Origin: Eubacteriales bacterium
GTDB lineage: Bacteria > Bacillota > Clostridia > Oscillospirales > Oscillospiraceae
Assembly: GCA_030539285.1 (NCBI GenBank)
Contig: JAUNSH010000031.1
Location: 1 to 33,816, forward strand
Direction of reading: 5' to 3'
DNA length: 33,816 bases
Shown: positions 23,345 through 30,608 of the stretch, one piece after another
Layout of the letters: each line of letters opens with the position of its first letter
Position numbering within the stretch: the stretch's first letter is position 1
Program-made: the position numbers and the translations under genes
Notes under the pieces: model-generated
Database searches by the model: none
What the model was told of the DNA's origin: nothing
What the model saw: the letters and a program-made list of their open reading frames with translations, nothing else

Positions 23345-24436
23345 TTGAATCTTATGAATCTCACAGCCGGGCATGCGGTGATGTGGGCCATGGGCGGTCT
23401 GCTCATCTACCTTGCCATCGTTAAAAACATGGAGCCGGCCCTGCTGCTCCCCATGGGCTTTGGGGCCATCCTCATGAACCTCCCCGGCTCCGGGGCGGCT
23501 GCGGTGCTTCAGCGGCTGTACCAGCTGGGTATCGCGGAATATGAATTATTTCCACTTCTTTTGTTTCTCGGAATTGGGGCCATGATCGACTTTCAGCCCC
23601 TTTTGTCAAACCCCAAGCTGATGTTCTTTGGGGCGGCGGCACAGTTCGGCATTTTCTTCACCCTGTGCCTGGCATCCCTGCTGGGGTTTCCCCTGAAGGA
23701 CGCGGCCTCCATCGCCGTCATCGGCGCAGCGGACGGCCCCACCTCCATTTATGTAGCCACGGTGCTGGAAAGCCGGTATCTGCCCGCCATTCTGGTGGCC
23801 GCCTACTCCTACATGGCGCTGGTGCCCATCATCCAGCCCCCGGTGATCAAACTGTGCACGACCAGGGCCGAGCGGATGATCCGCATGGATTACAAGGGAA
23901 AGTCCGTTCCCAGAACCACCCGCATTCTCTTTCCCATTCTGGTGACGCTGGTGGTGGGTCTGGCGGCCCCCGACGCGGCGGCGCTGATCGGCTTCCTCAT
24001 GTTCGGCAATCTGCTGCGGGAGTGCGGGGTGCTGAATACCCTGTCGGACACCGCCCGGAACGTGCTGGCAAACCTCGTCACGCTCCTGCTGGGGCTGTCC
24101 GTGTCGGCCCAGATGACGGCGGAGGCCTTTCTCCGGCCCGAAACCCTGATGATTTTGGGCCTTGGGCTGATCGCCTTCATCGCGGACACCGCCGGGGGCA
24201 TATATCTCGCAAAGCTCATGAACCTGTTCTGCCGGGAGAAGCTGAACCCCATGATCGGCGCGGCGGGGATCTCCGCCTTTCCCATGTCCGCCCGGGTGGT
24301 GCACAGGCTTGGCCAGCAGGAGGATAAGCAGAATTTTCTTCTCATGCAGGCGGTAGGCGTCAACGTCTCCGGGCAGATCGCGTCGGTGATCGCCGGCGGC
24401 CTGCTGCTGGCGCTGGTGCGGCGGACAGGAGGTTAA
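23345..24436 (+). CDS. Na+-translocating decarboxylase beta-subunit-like membrane protein
   Basis: A 363-residue integral membrane protein of the OadB/MmdB/GcdB family, which couples decarboxylation of a biotin-bound carboxyl group to sodium export. It has about ten membrane segments, EPALLLPMGFGAILMNLP near the start and the essential Asp in GAADGPTSIYVAT. The C-terminal half keeps NPMIGAAGISAFPMSARVVH and GVNVSGQIASVIAGG. TTG 23345 is preferred, since AAGGAG is 8 bases upstream; ATG 23354 is the alternative. No carboxyltransferase or biotin carrier gene is nearby, so it must work with subunits encoded elsewhere. Confidence 0.9.
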   Translation: MNLMNLTAGHAVMWAMGGLLIYLAIVKNMEPALLLPMGFGAILMNLPGSGAAAVLQRLYQLGIAEYELFPLLLFLGIGAMIDFQPLLSNPKLMFFGAAAQFGIFFTLCLASLLGFPLKDAASIAVIGAADGPTSIYVATVLESRYLPAILVAAYSYMALVPIIQPPVIKLCTTRAERMIRMDYKGKSVPRTTRILFPILVTLVVGLAAPDAAALIGFLMFGNLLRECGVLNTLSDTARNVLANLVTLLLGLSVSAQMTAEAFLRPETLMILGLGLIAFIADTAGGIYLAKLMNLFCREKLNPMIGAAGISAFPMSARVVHRLGQQEDKQNFLLMQAVGVNVSGQIASVIAGGLLLALVRRTGG

Positions 24437-24438
24437 CT

Positions 24439-24558
24439 ATGCGGCTGGATCTCTTATTGAACGCCCTGCCCATTGCCGGGGCAGGGCTGGCGGGGGTGTT
24501 CCTCGTCACCGGAGTGCTGGTTGGGGCGGTAATTCTGCTGAACAAGACAGCAAAATGA
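24439..24558 (+). CDS. small membrane protein, decarboxylase gamma-subunit-like
   Basis: A 39-residue protein with one membrane segment (about 11-34). Its ATG lies two bases after the beta-subunit stop codon, behind AGGAGG. Position and topology match OadG-type gamma subunits, which anchor the complex. It lacks the usual polar C-terminal tail and is shorter than typical. The assignment rests on context. Confidence 0.65.
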   Translation: MRLDLLLNALPIAGAGLAGVFLVTGVLVGAVILLNKTAK

Positions 24559-24608
24559 CCTTAAAAGATGTCATACGGATTCAATGCTCCAATATCAGGA
24601 TAAAACGC

Positions 24609-25460
24609 TCAGAAGTAGATCCGTTCACAGTCAGGATGCTCTCCGCCCCAGCCTGCCTGCGGCATGGATCGGACCCTCCACAGGTCTTCTTCGGACAGAG
24701 AAATATCATCCAGGATCCTGTTTTCCAGCATCCGTTCGTAATTTGAGGACTTCGGGAGGACAACGATTCCTTCCTGATGCAGATACACAAGGCAAAGATG
24801 GGGAACGCTGGTGTGATACTTTTCGGCCAGCGAATTTAAAATCGCGTTTTCTGCCAATCTGCCGCGCCCGATCGGGCTCCACGCTTCCAGTGTGATCCCG
24901 TGTTTTCTGCAAAAATCACAGGCGGCATACTGCATATATCCGGGATGAAGCTCCAGCTGGTCAACAGCCGGGATCACATTGGCACGCGCCATCAGATTCT
25001 GCAAATGGTGGGGAAGAAAGTTGGATACACCGATAGAACGGATCATTCCCTCGGCCTGCATTTCTTCCAGCGCCTTCCAGCTCTCAGCATCCAGGCGCTT
25101 CCAATCCTCAAAATCCGCTCTGCCATAATTCGGCCGCGGCCAGTGAAGCAGATAAAGATCGATGTAATCGGTATCCAGACGGCGCAACGTCTGTTCCAGC
25201 TCTGATTTCGCGGTATCATATCCAAGCCTGTCTCTGTCCAACTTGGAAGTGATAAAAAAGTCTTCTCTTGGAATACCGCTTTCCCTGACGGCCCTGGCCA
25301 CATCTTCTTCGTTTCCGTAGACTTTTGCCGTGTCCAGCAGGCGGTAACCGGCCCTGACGGCATCCAGCACGACCCGATATCCGGCCTCATTTGTGGATTT
25401 ATAGGTTCCAAAGCCCACCGCTGGGATCTGATTTCCGTCATTTAAGGTAACCATACGCAT
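24609..25460 (-). CDS. aldo/keto reductase
   Basis: A 283-residue NADPH-dependent oxidoreductase with the TIM-barrel AKR fold. The catalytic tetrad is visible: Asp43 and Tyr48 (LLDTAKVYGNE), Lys73 (ITSKLD) and His106 (YLLHWPRP). VGFGTYKS marks the first strand, and the coenzyme segment near the end is VVLPKSSNYERMLENR. Its length fits bacterial 2,5-diketogluconate reductase-like members. ATG 25460 follows a GGAGGGGGA site. It is divergent from a FadR-type regulator and the sugar-acid cluster, so a keto-sugar-acid substrate is plausible but not shown. Confidence 0.93.
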   Translation of the reverse strand: MRMVTLNDGNQIPAVGFGTYKSTNEAGYRVVLDAVRAGYRLLDTAKVYGNEEDVARAVRESGIPREDFFITSKLDRDRLGYDTAKSELEQTLRRLDTDYIDLYLLHWPRPNYGRADFEDWKRLDAESWKALEEMQAEGMIRSIGVSNFLPHHLQNLMARANVIPAVDQLELHPGYMQYAACDFCRKHGITLEAWSPIGRGRLAENAILNSLAEKYHTSVPHLCLVYLHQEGIVVLPKSSNYERMLENRILDDISLSEEDLWRVRSMPQAGWGGEHPDCERIYF

Positions 25461-25484
25461 TGTATCCCCCTCCAATTATTTTTC

Positions 25485-25513
25485 ATTATAACAGAAAAAT
25501 ACCAGACGCGCAA
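25485..25513 (-). promoter_or_regulatory. promoter of the aldo/keto reductase gene
   Basis: On the minus strand TTGCGC (25508-25513), a 17-base spacer and TATAAT (25485-25490). Confidence 0.7.
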
Positions 25514-25536
25514 CGGCGGAGAAAGCGGAAAATGGA

Positions 25537-25565
25537 TTGCGTCCGCGGAAAATATCCGATATAAT
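25537..25565 (+). promoter_or_regulatory. promoter of the FadR-type regulator
   Basis: TTGCGT (25537-25542), a 17-base spacer and TATAAT (25560-25565). The predicted start (about 25572) falls at the ribosome binding site itself, giving a very short leader and supporting ATG 25587 over 25581. It is back-to-back with the reductase promoter. Confidence 0.7.
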
Positions 25566-25586
25566 GACAAAAAGGAGGAGATGGCA

Positions 25587-26303
25587 ATGAGACAGTATTC
25601 CGGGGATCGCCGCCCTTCCGCGGTGGAGCAGACAAATGACGCGATCATTCGGTATTTGCAGGATGAGGGGCTGAAGGACGGGGACCGTCTGCCCAACGAA
25701 CGGGATCTCAGCGCCCAGCTCGGTGTGGGCCGCAGCACCCTCCGGGAGAGCATTCAGCAGCTGACGGCCCGGAACGTGCTGGAGGTGCGCAAGGGTGTGG
25801 GCACCTTCGTGTCCTATAAGCACGGCGTTGCGGACGACCCTCTGGGCTTCACCCTGATCCGGGACAAGGCAAGGCTTGCCAAAGACCTGCTGGAATTCCG
25901 TATTCTCATCGAACCCCGGATGGCGGCTATGGCGGCGCAGAACGCCACCGACGAGGACATCGCGGAGCTGGACTACCTTTGCTCCTGCGTGGACGATCTG
26001 ATCCGATCCGGCAAACCCCATTTAAAAATGGATCAGGAATTCCATACCTGCATCGCCCGGTGCAGCGGCAACATCATCATGCCCAAGCTGCTTCCCATCA
26101 TCCACGGGGCCATCGGCGTGTTCATCGAGAGCACCGGCGGCACCCTCCGGGAGGAGACCATGCGCACCCACCGGGCTGTTCTCAACGCCATCCGCAGGCA
26201 CGACCCCACGGCGGCTTCGGATGCCATGTACCTGCACCTGATCTACAACCGGGACTGCCTGGAACCGGACCCCATCCTCCGGGGCGGACAATACCGCAGG
26301 TAA
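25587..26303 (+). CDS. GntR family regulator, FadR/FCD subgroup
   Basis: A 238-residue regulator. The winged helix-turn-helix (about 10-75) contains GDRLPNERDLSAQLGVGRSTLRE and GVGTFV. The FCD domain (about 85-220) keeps FRILIEPRMAAMAA, DQEFHTCIA and the His of THRAVLNAI, which are metal/ligand-binding positions. It resembles UxuR/ExuR/GntR-like regulators of sugar acids. AGGAGG precedes it. It is followed by a terminator and then the sugar-acid cluster, which it probably controls. Confidence 0.92.
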   Translation: MRQYSGDRRPSAVEQTNDAIIRYLQDEGLKDGDRLPNERDLSAQLGVGRSTLRESIQQLTARNVLEVRKGVGTFVSYKHGVADDPLGFTLIRDKARLAKDLLEFRILIEPRMAAMAAQNATDEDIAELDYLCSCVDDLIRSGKPHLKMDQEFHTCIARCSGNIIMPKLLPIIHGAIGVFIESTGGTLREETMRTHRAVLNAIRRHDPTAASDAMYLHLIYNRDCLEPDPILRGGQYRR

Positions 26304-26315
26304 GAAAATACAGCA

Positions 26316-26346
26316 AACCAGAGCCTTTCACGGCTCTGGTTTTTTC
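26316..26346 (+). terminator. terminator after the FadR-type regulator
   Basis: AACCAGAGCC (26316-26325) pairs with GGCTCTGGTT (26332-26341) around TTTCAC. TTTTTT follows. Confidence 0.9.
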
Positions 26347-26456
26347 TGTTCAGACCAAATGAAAAAACCGGGCCGATGTGGTCTGACCACGCACCGCTTT
26401 TTGTACAAGTAAGCTGTTTCCAAATTATGAGTACATCCAAACTTGATTCCAGTTTA

Positions 26457-26485
26457 TTGACAAATAATTCAAGATAATATACTAT
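26457..26485 (+). promoter_or_regulatory. promoter of the sugar-acid operon
   Basis: TTGACA (26457-26462), a 17-base spacer and TACTAT (26480-26485), about 50 bases before the dehydratase ATG. The region is AT-rich. Confidence 0.8.
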
Positions 26486-26536
26486 ATCAACAAGAAAAGC
26501 AAATAAAACGAATCAAAAAGTAAAGGAGAATCTGGT

Positions 26537-28252
26537 ATGATAAGTCAGAAAATCCGGGCACTGGCGCCGGAGCAGGACCCCCTGCGCATGGGCATGGGCT
26601 GGAAGGTGGAGGACCTTTCCAAGCCCCAGATCATGGTAGAGAGCACCTTCGGCGACAGCCACCCCGGCAGCGCACACCTGCTGGAACTGGTGGAGGAAGC
26701 GGTCTCCGGCGTGGCAGAAGCCGGGGGCAAGGCGGCACGGTACTTTGCCACCGACATCTGCGACGGCATGGCCCAGGGTCACGACGGCATCAACTACTCC
26801 CTGGCCAGCCGGGATACCATCGCGAATATGATCGAGATCCACGCGGGAGCCACCCCTTTTGACGGCGGCGTGTTCGTTGCCAGCTGTGACAAGGCGGTGC
26901 CCGCCCACCTGATGGGCATTGGCCGGGTGAATATGCCCTCCATTCTGGTCACCGGCGGCGTCATGGACGCTGGCCCCGATCTACTGACTCTGGAACAGAT
27001 CGGCATTTACGCCGCCCAGTGCAGCCGGGGAGAGATCACCGAGGAAAAGCTGACCTGGTACAAGCAGCACGCCTGCCCCTCCTGCGGTGCCTGCTCCTTC
27101 ATGGGCACCGCCTCCACCATGCAGGTCATGGGCGAGGCCCTTGGATTGATGCTTCCCGGCTCCGCCCTGATGCCCGCTACCTGTGAGGACCTCCGCAGCG
27201 TTGCCCGGAAGGCAGGACAGCAGGTCATGGAGCTGGCAAAGCTGGGCCTGAAGCCCCGGGACATCGTCACCCGGGAATCCTTCGAGAACGCGGTCATGGT
27301 CCACGCCGCCATCTCCGGCTCCACCAACTCCCTGCTGCACATCCCTGCCATCGCCCATGAATTCGGCATTGAATTCGACGCGGAGATGTTCGACCGGCTC
27401 CACCGGGGTGCCCACTATCTGCTGGACATCCGCCCCGCCGGCAAGTGGCCCGCCCAGTTCTTCTACTACGCCGGCGGCGTTCCCCGGATCATGGAGGAGA
27501 TCCGCCCCATGCTCCATCTGGATGTGATGACCGTCACCGGCAAGACTCTGGGCGAGAATCTGGACGAGCTGAAGCGCACGGGCTTCTTCGACAAGTGCGA
27601 CGACTACTGCGCAAAGGTGGGCCTTACCTGGCAGGATATCATCCATCCTTTCGACAAGGCCATCGGCACCGACGGTGCCATCGCCATTCTGAAGGGCAAC
27701 CTGGCTCCCGAGGGCGCGGTCATCAAGCACACCGCCTGCCCCAAGGAGATGTTCAAGGCAACCCTGAACGCCCGCCCCTTCGACAGCGAGGAGGAGGCCA
27801 TCCACGCGGTGCTGACCCACAGCATCCACCCCGGTGACGCGGTGTTCATCCGCTACGAAGGCCCCAAAGGCTCCGGTATGCCGGAAATGTTCTACACCTC
27901 CGAGGCCATCTCCTCCGACAAGGAGCTGGGCCGCAGCATCGCCCTGATCACCGACGGACGGTTCTCCGGCGCATCCACCGGCCCCTCCATCGGCCATGTC
28001 TCTCCCGAAGCCGCGGACGGCGGCCCCATCGCGCTGGTGGAGGAAGGCGACCTGATCCACATCGACATTCCTGAGCGGAAGCTGGAGATCGTGGGCGTCA
28101 AGGGACAGGTCAAGACGGCCGAGGAAATGGAAGCCATTCTGGCAGACCGCCGCAGCCGCTGGCAGCCCAAGCAGCCCAAGTACCCCAGCGGTGTCCTGAA
28201 AATTTTCTCAGAACACGCCGTTTCCCCCATGCAGGGCGGTTACATGAAATAA
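26537..28252 (+). CDS. IlvD/Edd family sugar-acid dehydratase (YjhG-like)
   Basis: A 571-residue dehydratase that removes water from an aldonic acid to give a 2-keto-3-deoxy acid. Motifs include DICDGMAQGHDGINYS (Cys75), GVFVASCDK (Cys117), CPSCGACSFMGTASTMQ, ENAMVHAAISGSTNSLLHIP, GNLAPEGAVIK and ITDGRFSGASTGPSIGHVSPEA. These read closer to xylonate dehydratases YjhG/YagF than to IlvD. The first Fe-S Cys of IlvD (in PCNMHL-like segments) is replaced here by DSHPGSAHL. AAAGGAG precedes the ATG. The GntP and aldolase neighbours support a gluconate/galactonate/xylonate-type substrate rather than branched-chain amino-acid synthesis. Confidence 0.88.
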   Translation: MISQKIRALAPEQDPLRMGMGWKVEDLSKPQIMVESTFGDSHPGSAHLLELVEEAVSGVAEAGGKAARYFATDICDGMAQGHDGINYSLASRDTIANMIEIHAGATPFDGGVFVASCDKAVPAHLMGIGRVNMPSILVTGGVMDAGPDLLTLEQIGIYAAQCSRGEITEEKLTWYKQHACPSCGACSFMGTASTMQVMGEALGLMLPGSALMPATCEDLRSVARKAGQQVMELAKLGLKPRDIVTRESFENAVMVHAAISGSTNSLLHIPAIAHEFGIEFDAEMFDRLHRGAHYLLDIRPAGKWPAQFFYYAGGVPRIMEEIRPMLHLDVMTVTGKTLGENLDELKRTGFFDKCDDYCAKVGLTWQDIIHPFDKAIGTDGAIAILKGNLAPEGAVIKHTACPKEMFKATLNARPFDSEEEAIHAVLTHSIHPGDAVFIRYEGPKGSGMPEMFYTSEAISSDKELGRSIALITDGRFSGASTGPSIGHVSPEAADGGPIALVEEGDLIHIDIPERKLEIVGVKGQVKTAEEMEAILADRRSRWQPKQPKYPSGVLKIFSEHAVSPMQGGYMK

Positions 28253-28276
28253 TTAAAAAGAAGAGAGGATACTACT

Positions 28277-29635
28277 ATGGAATTTGCAGCAAATCCCGCG
28301 CGTCTGTGTGTGGCCGCACTGTGCGGCATCGTATTACTGCTGGTCCTGATCATCAAGGGAAAGCTCCAGCCCCTGATCGCGATCCTCATTTCCGCGCTGG
28401 GCATCGGCCTCATCGCCGGAATGCCCGTTGACATGATCGTAAGCACCGTCACCAAGGGCATGGGCGAGACCCTGAAGGGCATCGCCCTGCTGGTGGGACT
28501 TGGCTCCATGTTCGGCGCCATTCTGGAGATCTCCGGCGGCGCGGAGCGGGTGGCGCTGACCATGATGCGCCGCTTTGGAGAAAAGAACGCCCCCTGGGCA
28601 CTGGGCCTGACCGGCATGGTCACAGCGATCCCCGTCTTCTTTGACGCGGGCCTCATCATCCTCATTCCTCTGGCATTCTCCATTGCCCGCCGGGCGAAGA
28701 AATCCACCCTGTATTTCGTAATTCCTCTGCTGGCGGGTCTGGCGGTAGGTCACGCCTTTATCCCGCCCACGCCCGGCCCGGTGCTGGTGGCAAACATTCT
28801 GGGTGTGGATCTGGGACTGGTCATCGGTCTGGGCCTCATCTGCGGCTTCGCCGCCATGGTGGTGGCTGGCCCTCTGTTCGGCAAATTCTGCGGCGACCAC
28901 TACGACGTTCCTGTGCCGGAGCAGTATCTGAACGCCCCGGAGTATGACGAAAGCAAGCTGCCCTCCTTTGCCAGCGTGGTCGGCATCATCATGATCCCCC
29001 TGGTTCTGATCCTTGTGAACTCCGTTCTGGGCCAGATCCCGGAAGGAAGCTGGGTTGACTGCCTGCGGCCCGTGTTCACCTTCCTGGGCACACCCTTCGT
29101 GGCGCTGCTGCTGGCGACCCTTGCCGCCATGGTGATCCTGGGCGTCAAGAACGGCTATACCATGCAGGAGCTGGAAAAAGTGATGACCAAGTCTCTGGAG
29201 CCCACCGGCCTGATCCTGCTGGTGACCGCGGCAGGCGGCGTCCTGCGGTATATGCTCCAGGATTCCGGTCTGGGTGATATCATCGGTGGCTTTGTGGCCT
29301 CCGCCCCGGTGCCCATCGTGGTAGTCGCCTTCCTGATCGCTCTGGCAGTCCGCATCTCTGTCGGCTCCGCCACCGTTGCCATGACCATGGCCGCCGGTAT
29401 GATCGCAGCAATGCCCATCACTGGCACCCTGTCTCCTCTGCATCTGGCCTGCGTGGTCATGGCCATCGCCGGCGGCTCCACCGCTTTCTCCCACGTCAAC
29501 GATTCCGGCTTCTGGCTGGTCAAGTCTCTGTGCAATCTGGACGAAAAGACCACCTTCAAGACCTGGACCCTCATGGAGACTCTGGTGGGCACCACGGGCT
29601 TCCTGGTTGCGCTGATCGTATCCTTCTTCGCGTAA
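28277..29635 (+). CDS. GntP family gluconate-type permease
   Basis: A 452-residue integral membrane protein with about 12 hydrophobic segments. GntP marks include FFDAGLIILIPLAFS, GHAFIPPTPGPVLVANILG, GSATVAMTMAAGM and STAFSHVNDSGFWLVK. Such proteins import gluconate or related sugar acids with protons. AGAGAGG precedes the ATG, 24 bases after the dehydratase. It supplies substrate to the dehydratase. The exact sugar acid is unknown. Confidence 0.94.
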   Translation: MEFAANPARLCVAALCGIVLLLVLIIKGKLQPLIAILISALGIGLIAGMPVDMIVSTVTKGMGETLKGIALLVGLGSMFGAILEISGGAERVALTMMRRFGEKNAPWALGLTGMVTAIPVFFDAGLIILIPLAFSIARRAKKSTLYFVIPLLAGLAVGHAFIPPTPGPVLVANILGVDLGLVIGLGLICGFAAMVVAGPLFGKFCGDHYDVPVPEQYLNAPEYDESKLPSFASVVGIIMIPLVLILVNSVLGQIPEGSWVDCLRPVFTFLGTPFVALLLATLAAMVILGVKNGYTMQELEKVMTKSLEPTGLILLVTAAGGVLRYMLQDSGLGDIIGGFVASAPVPIVVVAFLIALAVRISVGSATVAMTMAAGMIAAMPITGTLSPLHLACVVMAIAGGSTAFSHVNDSGFWLVKSLCNLDEKTTFKTWTLMETLVGTTGFLVALIVSFFA

Positions 29636-29668
29636 CAATAACAAAAAACAGAATTGGAGGAATTCAAA

Positions 29669-30299
29669 ATGGGCGTATTGGAAAGACTGGCACAGTCCAT
29701 CGTTGTCCCCGTTGTGGTGCTGGATCGGGCAGAAGACGCGGTGCCCACCGCAAAGGCCATGCTTGCCGGGGGGCGTGGACACCATGGAGATCACCTTCCG
29801 CACCGCCTGCGCGGCCGAGTGCATCAAAGCCGTTGCGGAAAACTGCCCTGATATGCTTGTTGGCGCCGGGACTGTTTTGAATGTGGAGCAGGCCAGGCTG
29901 GCTGTGGAAATGGGCGCCAAGTTCATCGTCTCTCCCGGCTTTTCTGAGGAGGTCGTGGGCTGGTGCGTGGAGAATAACGTACCCGTCACCCCCGGCTGCG
30001 TGACCCCCACTGAGATCATGGCTGCCATGAAGCACGGCCTGAAAGCGGTGAAATTCTTCCCCGCCAACGTCTACGGCGGCTTAAACGCCATGCGGAATCT
30101 GGCGGCTCCCTTTGTGGGTGTGAAGTTCCTGCCCACCGGCGGCGTGAATACCGCCAATATCAAAGAGTACATCGACGCGCCTTTCGTCTTTGCCGTGGGC
30201 GGCAGCTGGGTCTGCCCCAAAGCGGAGATCAAGGCAGGCAACTTTGAAAAAATCACGCAGCTTTGCCGGGATGCCCGGAAAGCCGCGATGGAGGGGTAA
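29669..30299 (+). pseudogene. eda: KDPG/KHG aldolase, frameshifted
   Basis: A class I aldolase of the Eda family, which cleaves 2-keto-3-deoxy-6-phosphogluconate. From ATG 29669 (after GGAGG) the frame reads MGVLERLAQSIVVPVVVLD through KAMLAGG. It then shifts at a run of six G (29768-29773). Five G would restore the family sequence AGGVDTMEITFRT. The rest is intact, with GAGTVLN, SPGF, the Schiff-base Lys in KAVKFFPANVYGG and PTGGV, about 209 codons when rejoined. One extra G in the run is either a mutation, a slippage site or a base-calling error. Confidence 0.85.
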
Positions 30300-30301
30300 T
30301 T

Positions 30302-30352
30302 ATGGCGAGAGTCATTACCTTCGGTGACGGTTCCGGACGGATCCAGAGATAA
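30302..30352 (+). pseudogene. kdgK (2-keto-3-deoxygluconate kinase) stub
   Basis: A 16-codon frame starts two bases after the eda stop codon with MARVITFGD. PfkB-type KDG kinases commonly start MARVITFGEIM. After nine codons the sequence turns unrelated (GSGRIQR) and stops at TAA 30350-30352. The position, just after eda, is where kdgK is expected. I read it as the 5' end of kdgK left by a deletion. The match is short, hence moderate confidence. Confidence 0.55.
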
Positions 30353-30380
30353 GTTACGATTCCTCCCTTTCCTTTCTTAC

Positions 30381-30422
30381 GGCAGAGGGGCGCGGTATGA
30401 CAGACAGCCGCGTTCCTCTGCC
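30381..30422. repeat. 15-bp inverted repeat downstream of the kdgK stub
   Basis: GGCAGAGGGGCGCGG (30381-30395) pairs with 30408-30422, with two G-T pairs, around a 12-base loop. No T-run follows on either strand. It may be a dispersed repeat, or the end of whatever replaced kdgK. Confidence 0.55.
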
Positions 30423-30443
30423 AACATGAATATCAGCATAAGC

Positions 30444-30476
30444 AAAAAAGACAGCACCCTACCGGGATGCTGTCTT
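30444..30476 (-). terminator. terminator of tRNA-Gly
   Basis: AAGACAGCA (30448-30456) pairs with TGCTGTCTT (30468-30476), with an inner CCC/GGG. On the minus strand TTTTTT follows. Confidence 0.85.
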
Positions 30477-30481
30477 CTTTT

Positions 30482-30555
30482 TGGAGCAGGGTACGGGAAT
30501 CGAACCCGCCTCTGTGGCTTGGGAAGCGACCATTCTACCGATGAACTAACCCTGC
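30482..30555 (-). tRNA. tRNA-Gly (CCC)
   Basis: A 74-base tRNA. The acceptor is GCAGGGT/ACCCTGC, the D stem GTTC/GAAT, the anticodon loop TTCCCAA (anticodon CCC) and the T stem GCGGG/CCCGT with loop TTCGATT. The discriminator is T and CCA is encoded. The anticodon stem GTCGC/GCCAC has one C-C mismatch in the middle pair, where GTGGC would be perfect. It has its own promoter and terminator, so it is probably expressed. Confidence 0.92.
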
Positions 30556-30566
30556 GTTGTGGGGTC

Positions 30567-30595
30567 ATTATAGCAGACCCCCGCTGAAAATGCAA
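30567..30595 (-). promoter_or_regulatory. promoter of tRNA-Gly
   Basis: On the minus strand TTGCAT (30590-30595), a 17-base spacer and TATAAT (30567-30572). It lies between the mgtE stop and the tRNA. Confidence 0.8.
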
Positions 30596-30608
30596 CAGTT
30601 TTTTGTCG

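Noticed and set aside
28334-30067. A 577-codon minus-strand frame
   Set aside because: Antisense to gntP and eda; the His/Gln/Asp-rich composition is typical of the complement of membrane-protein codons.
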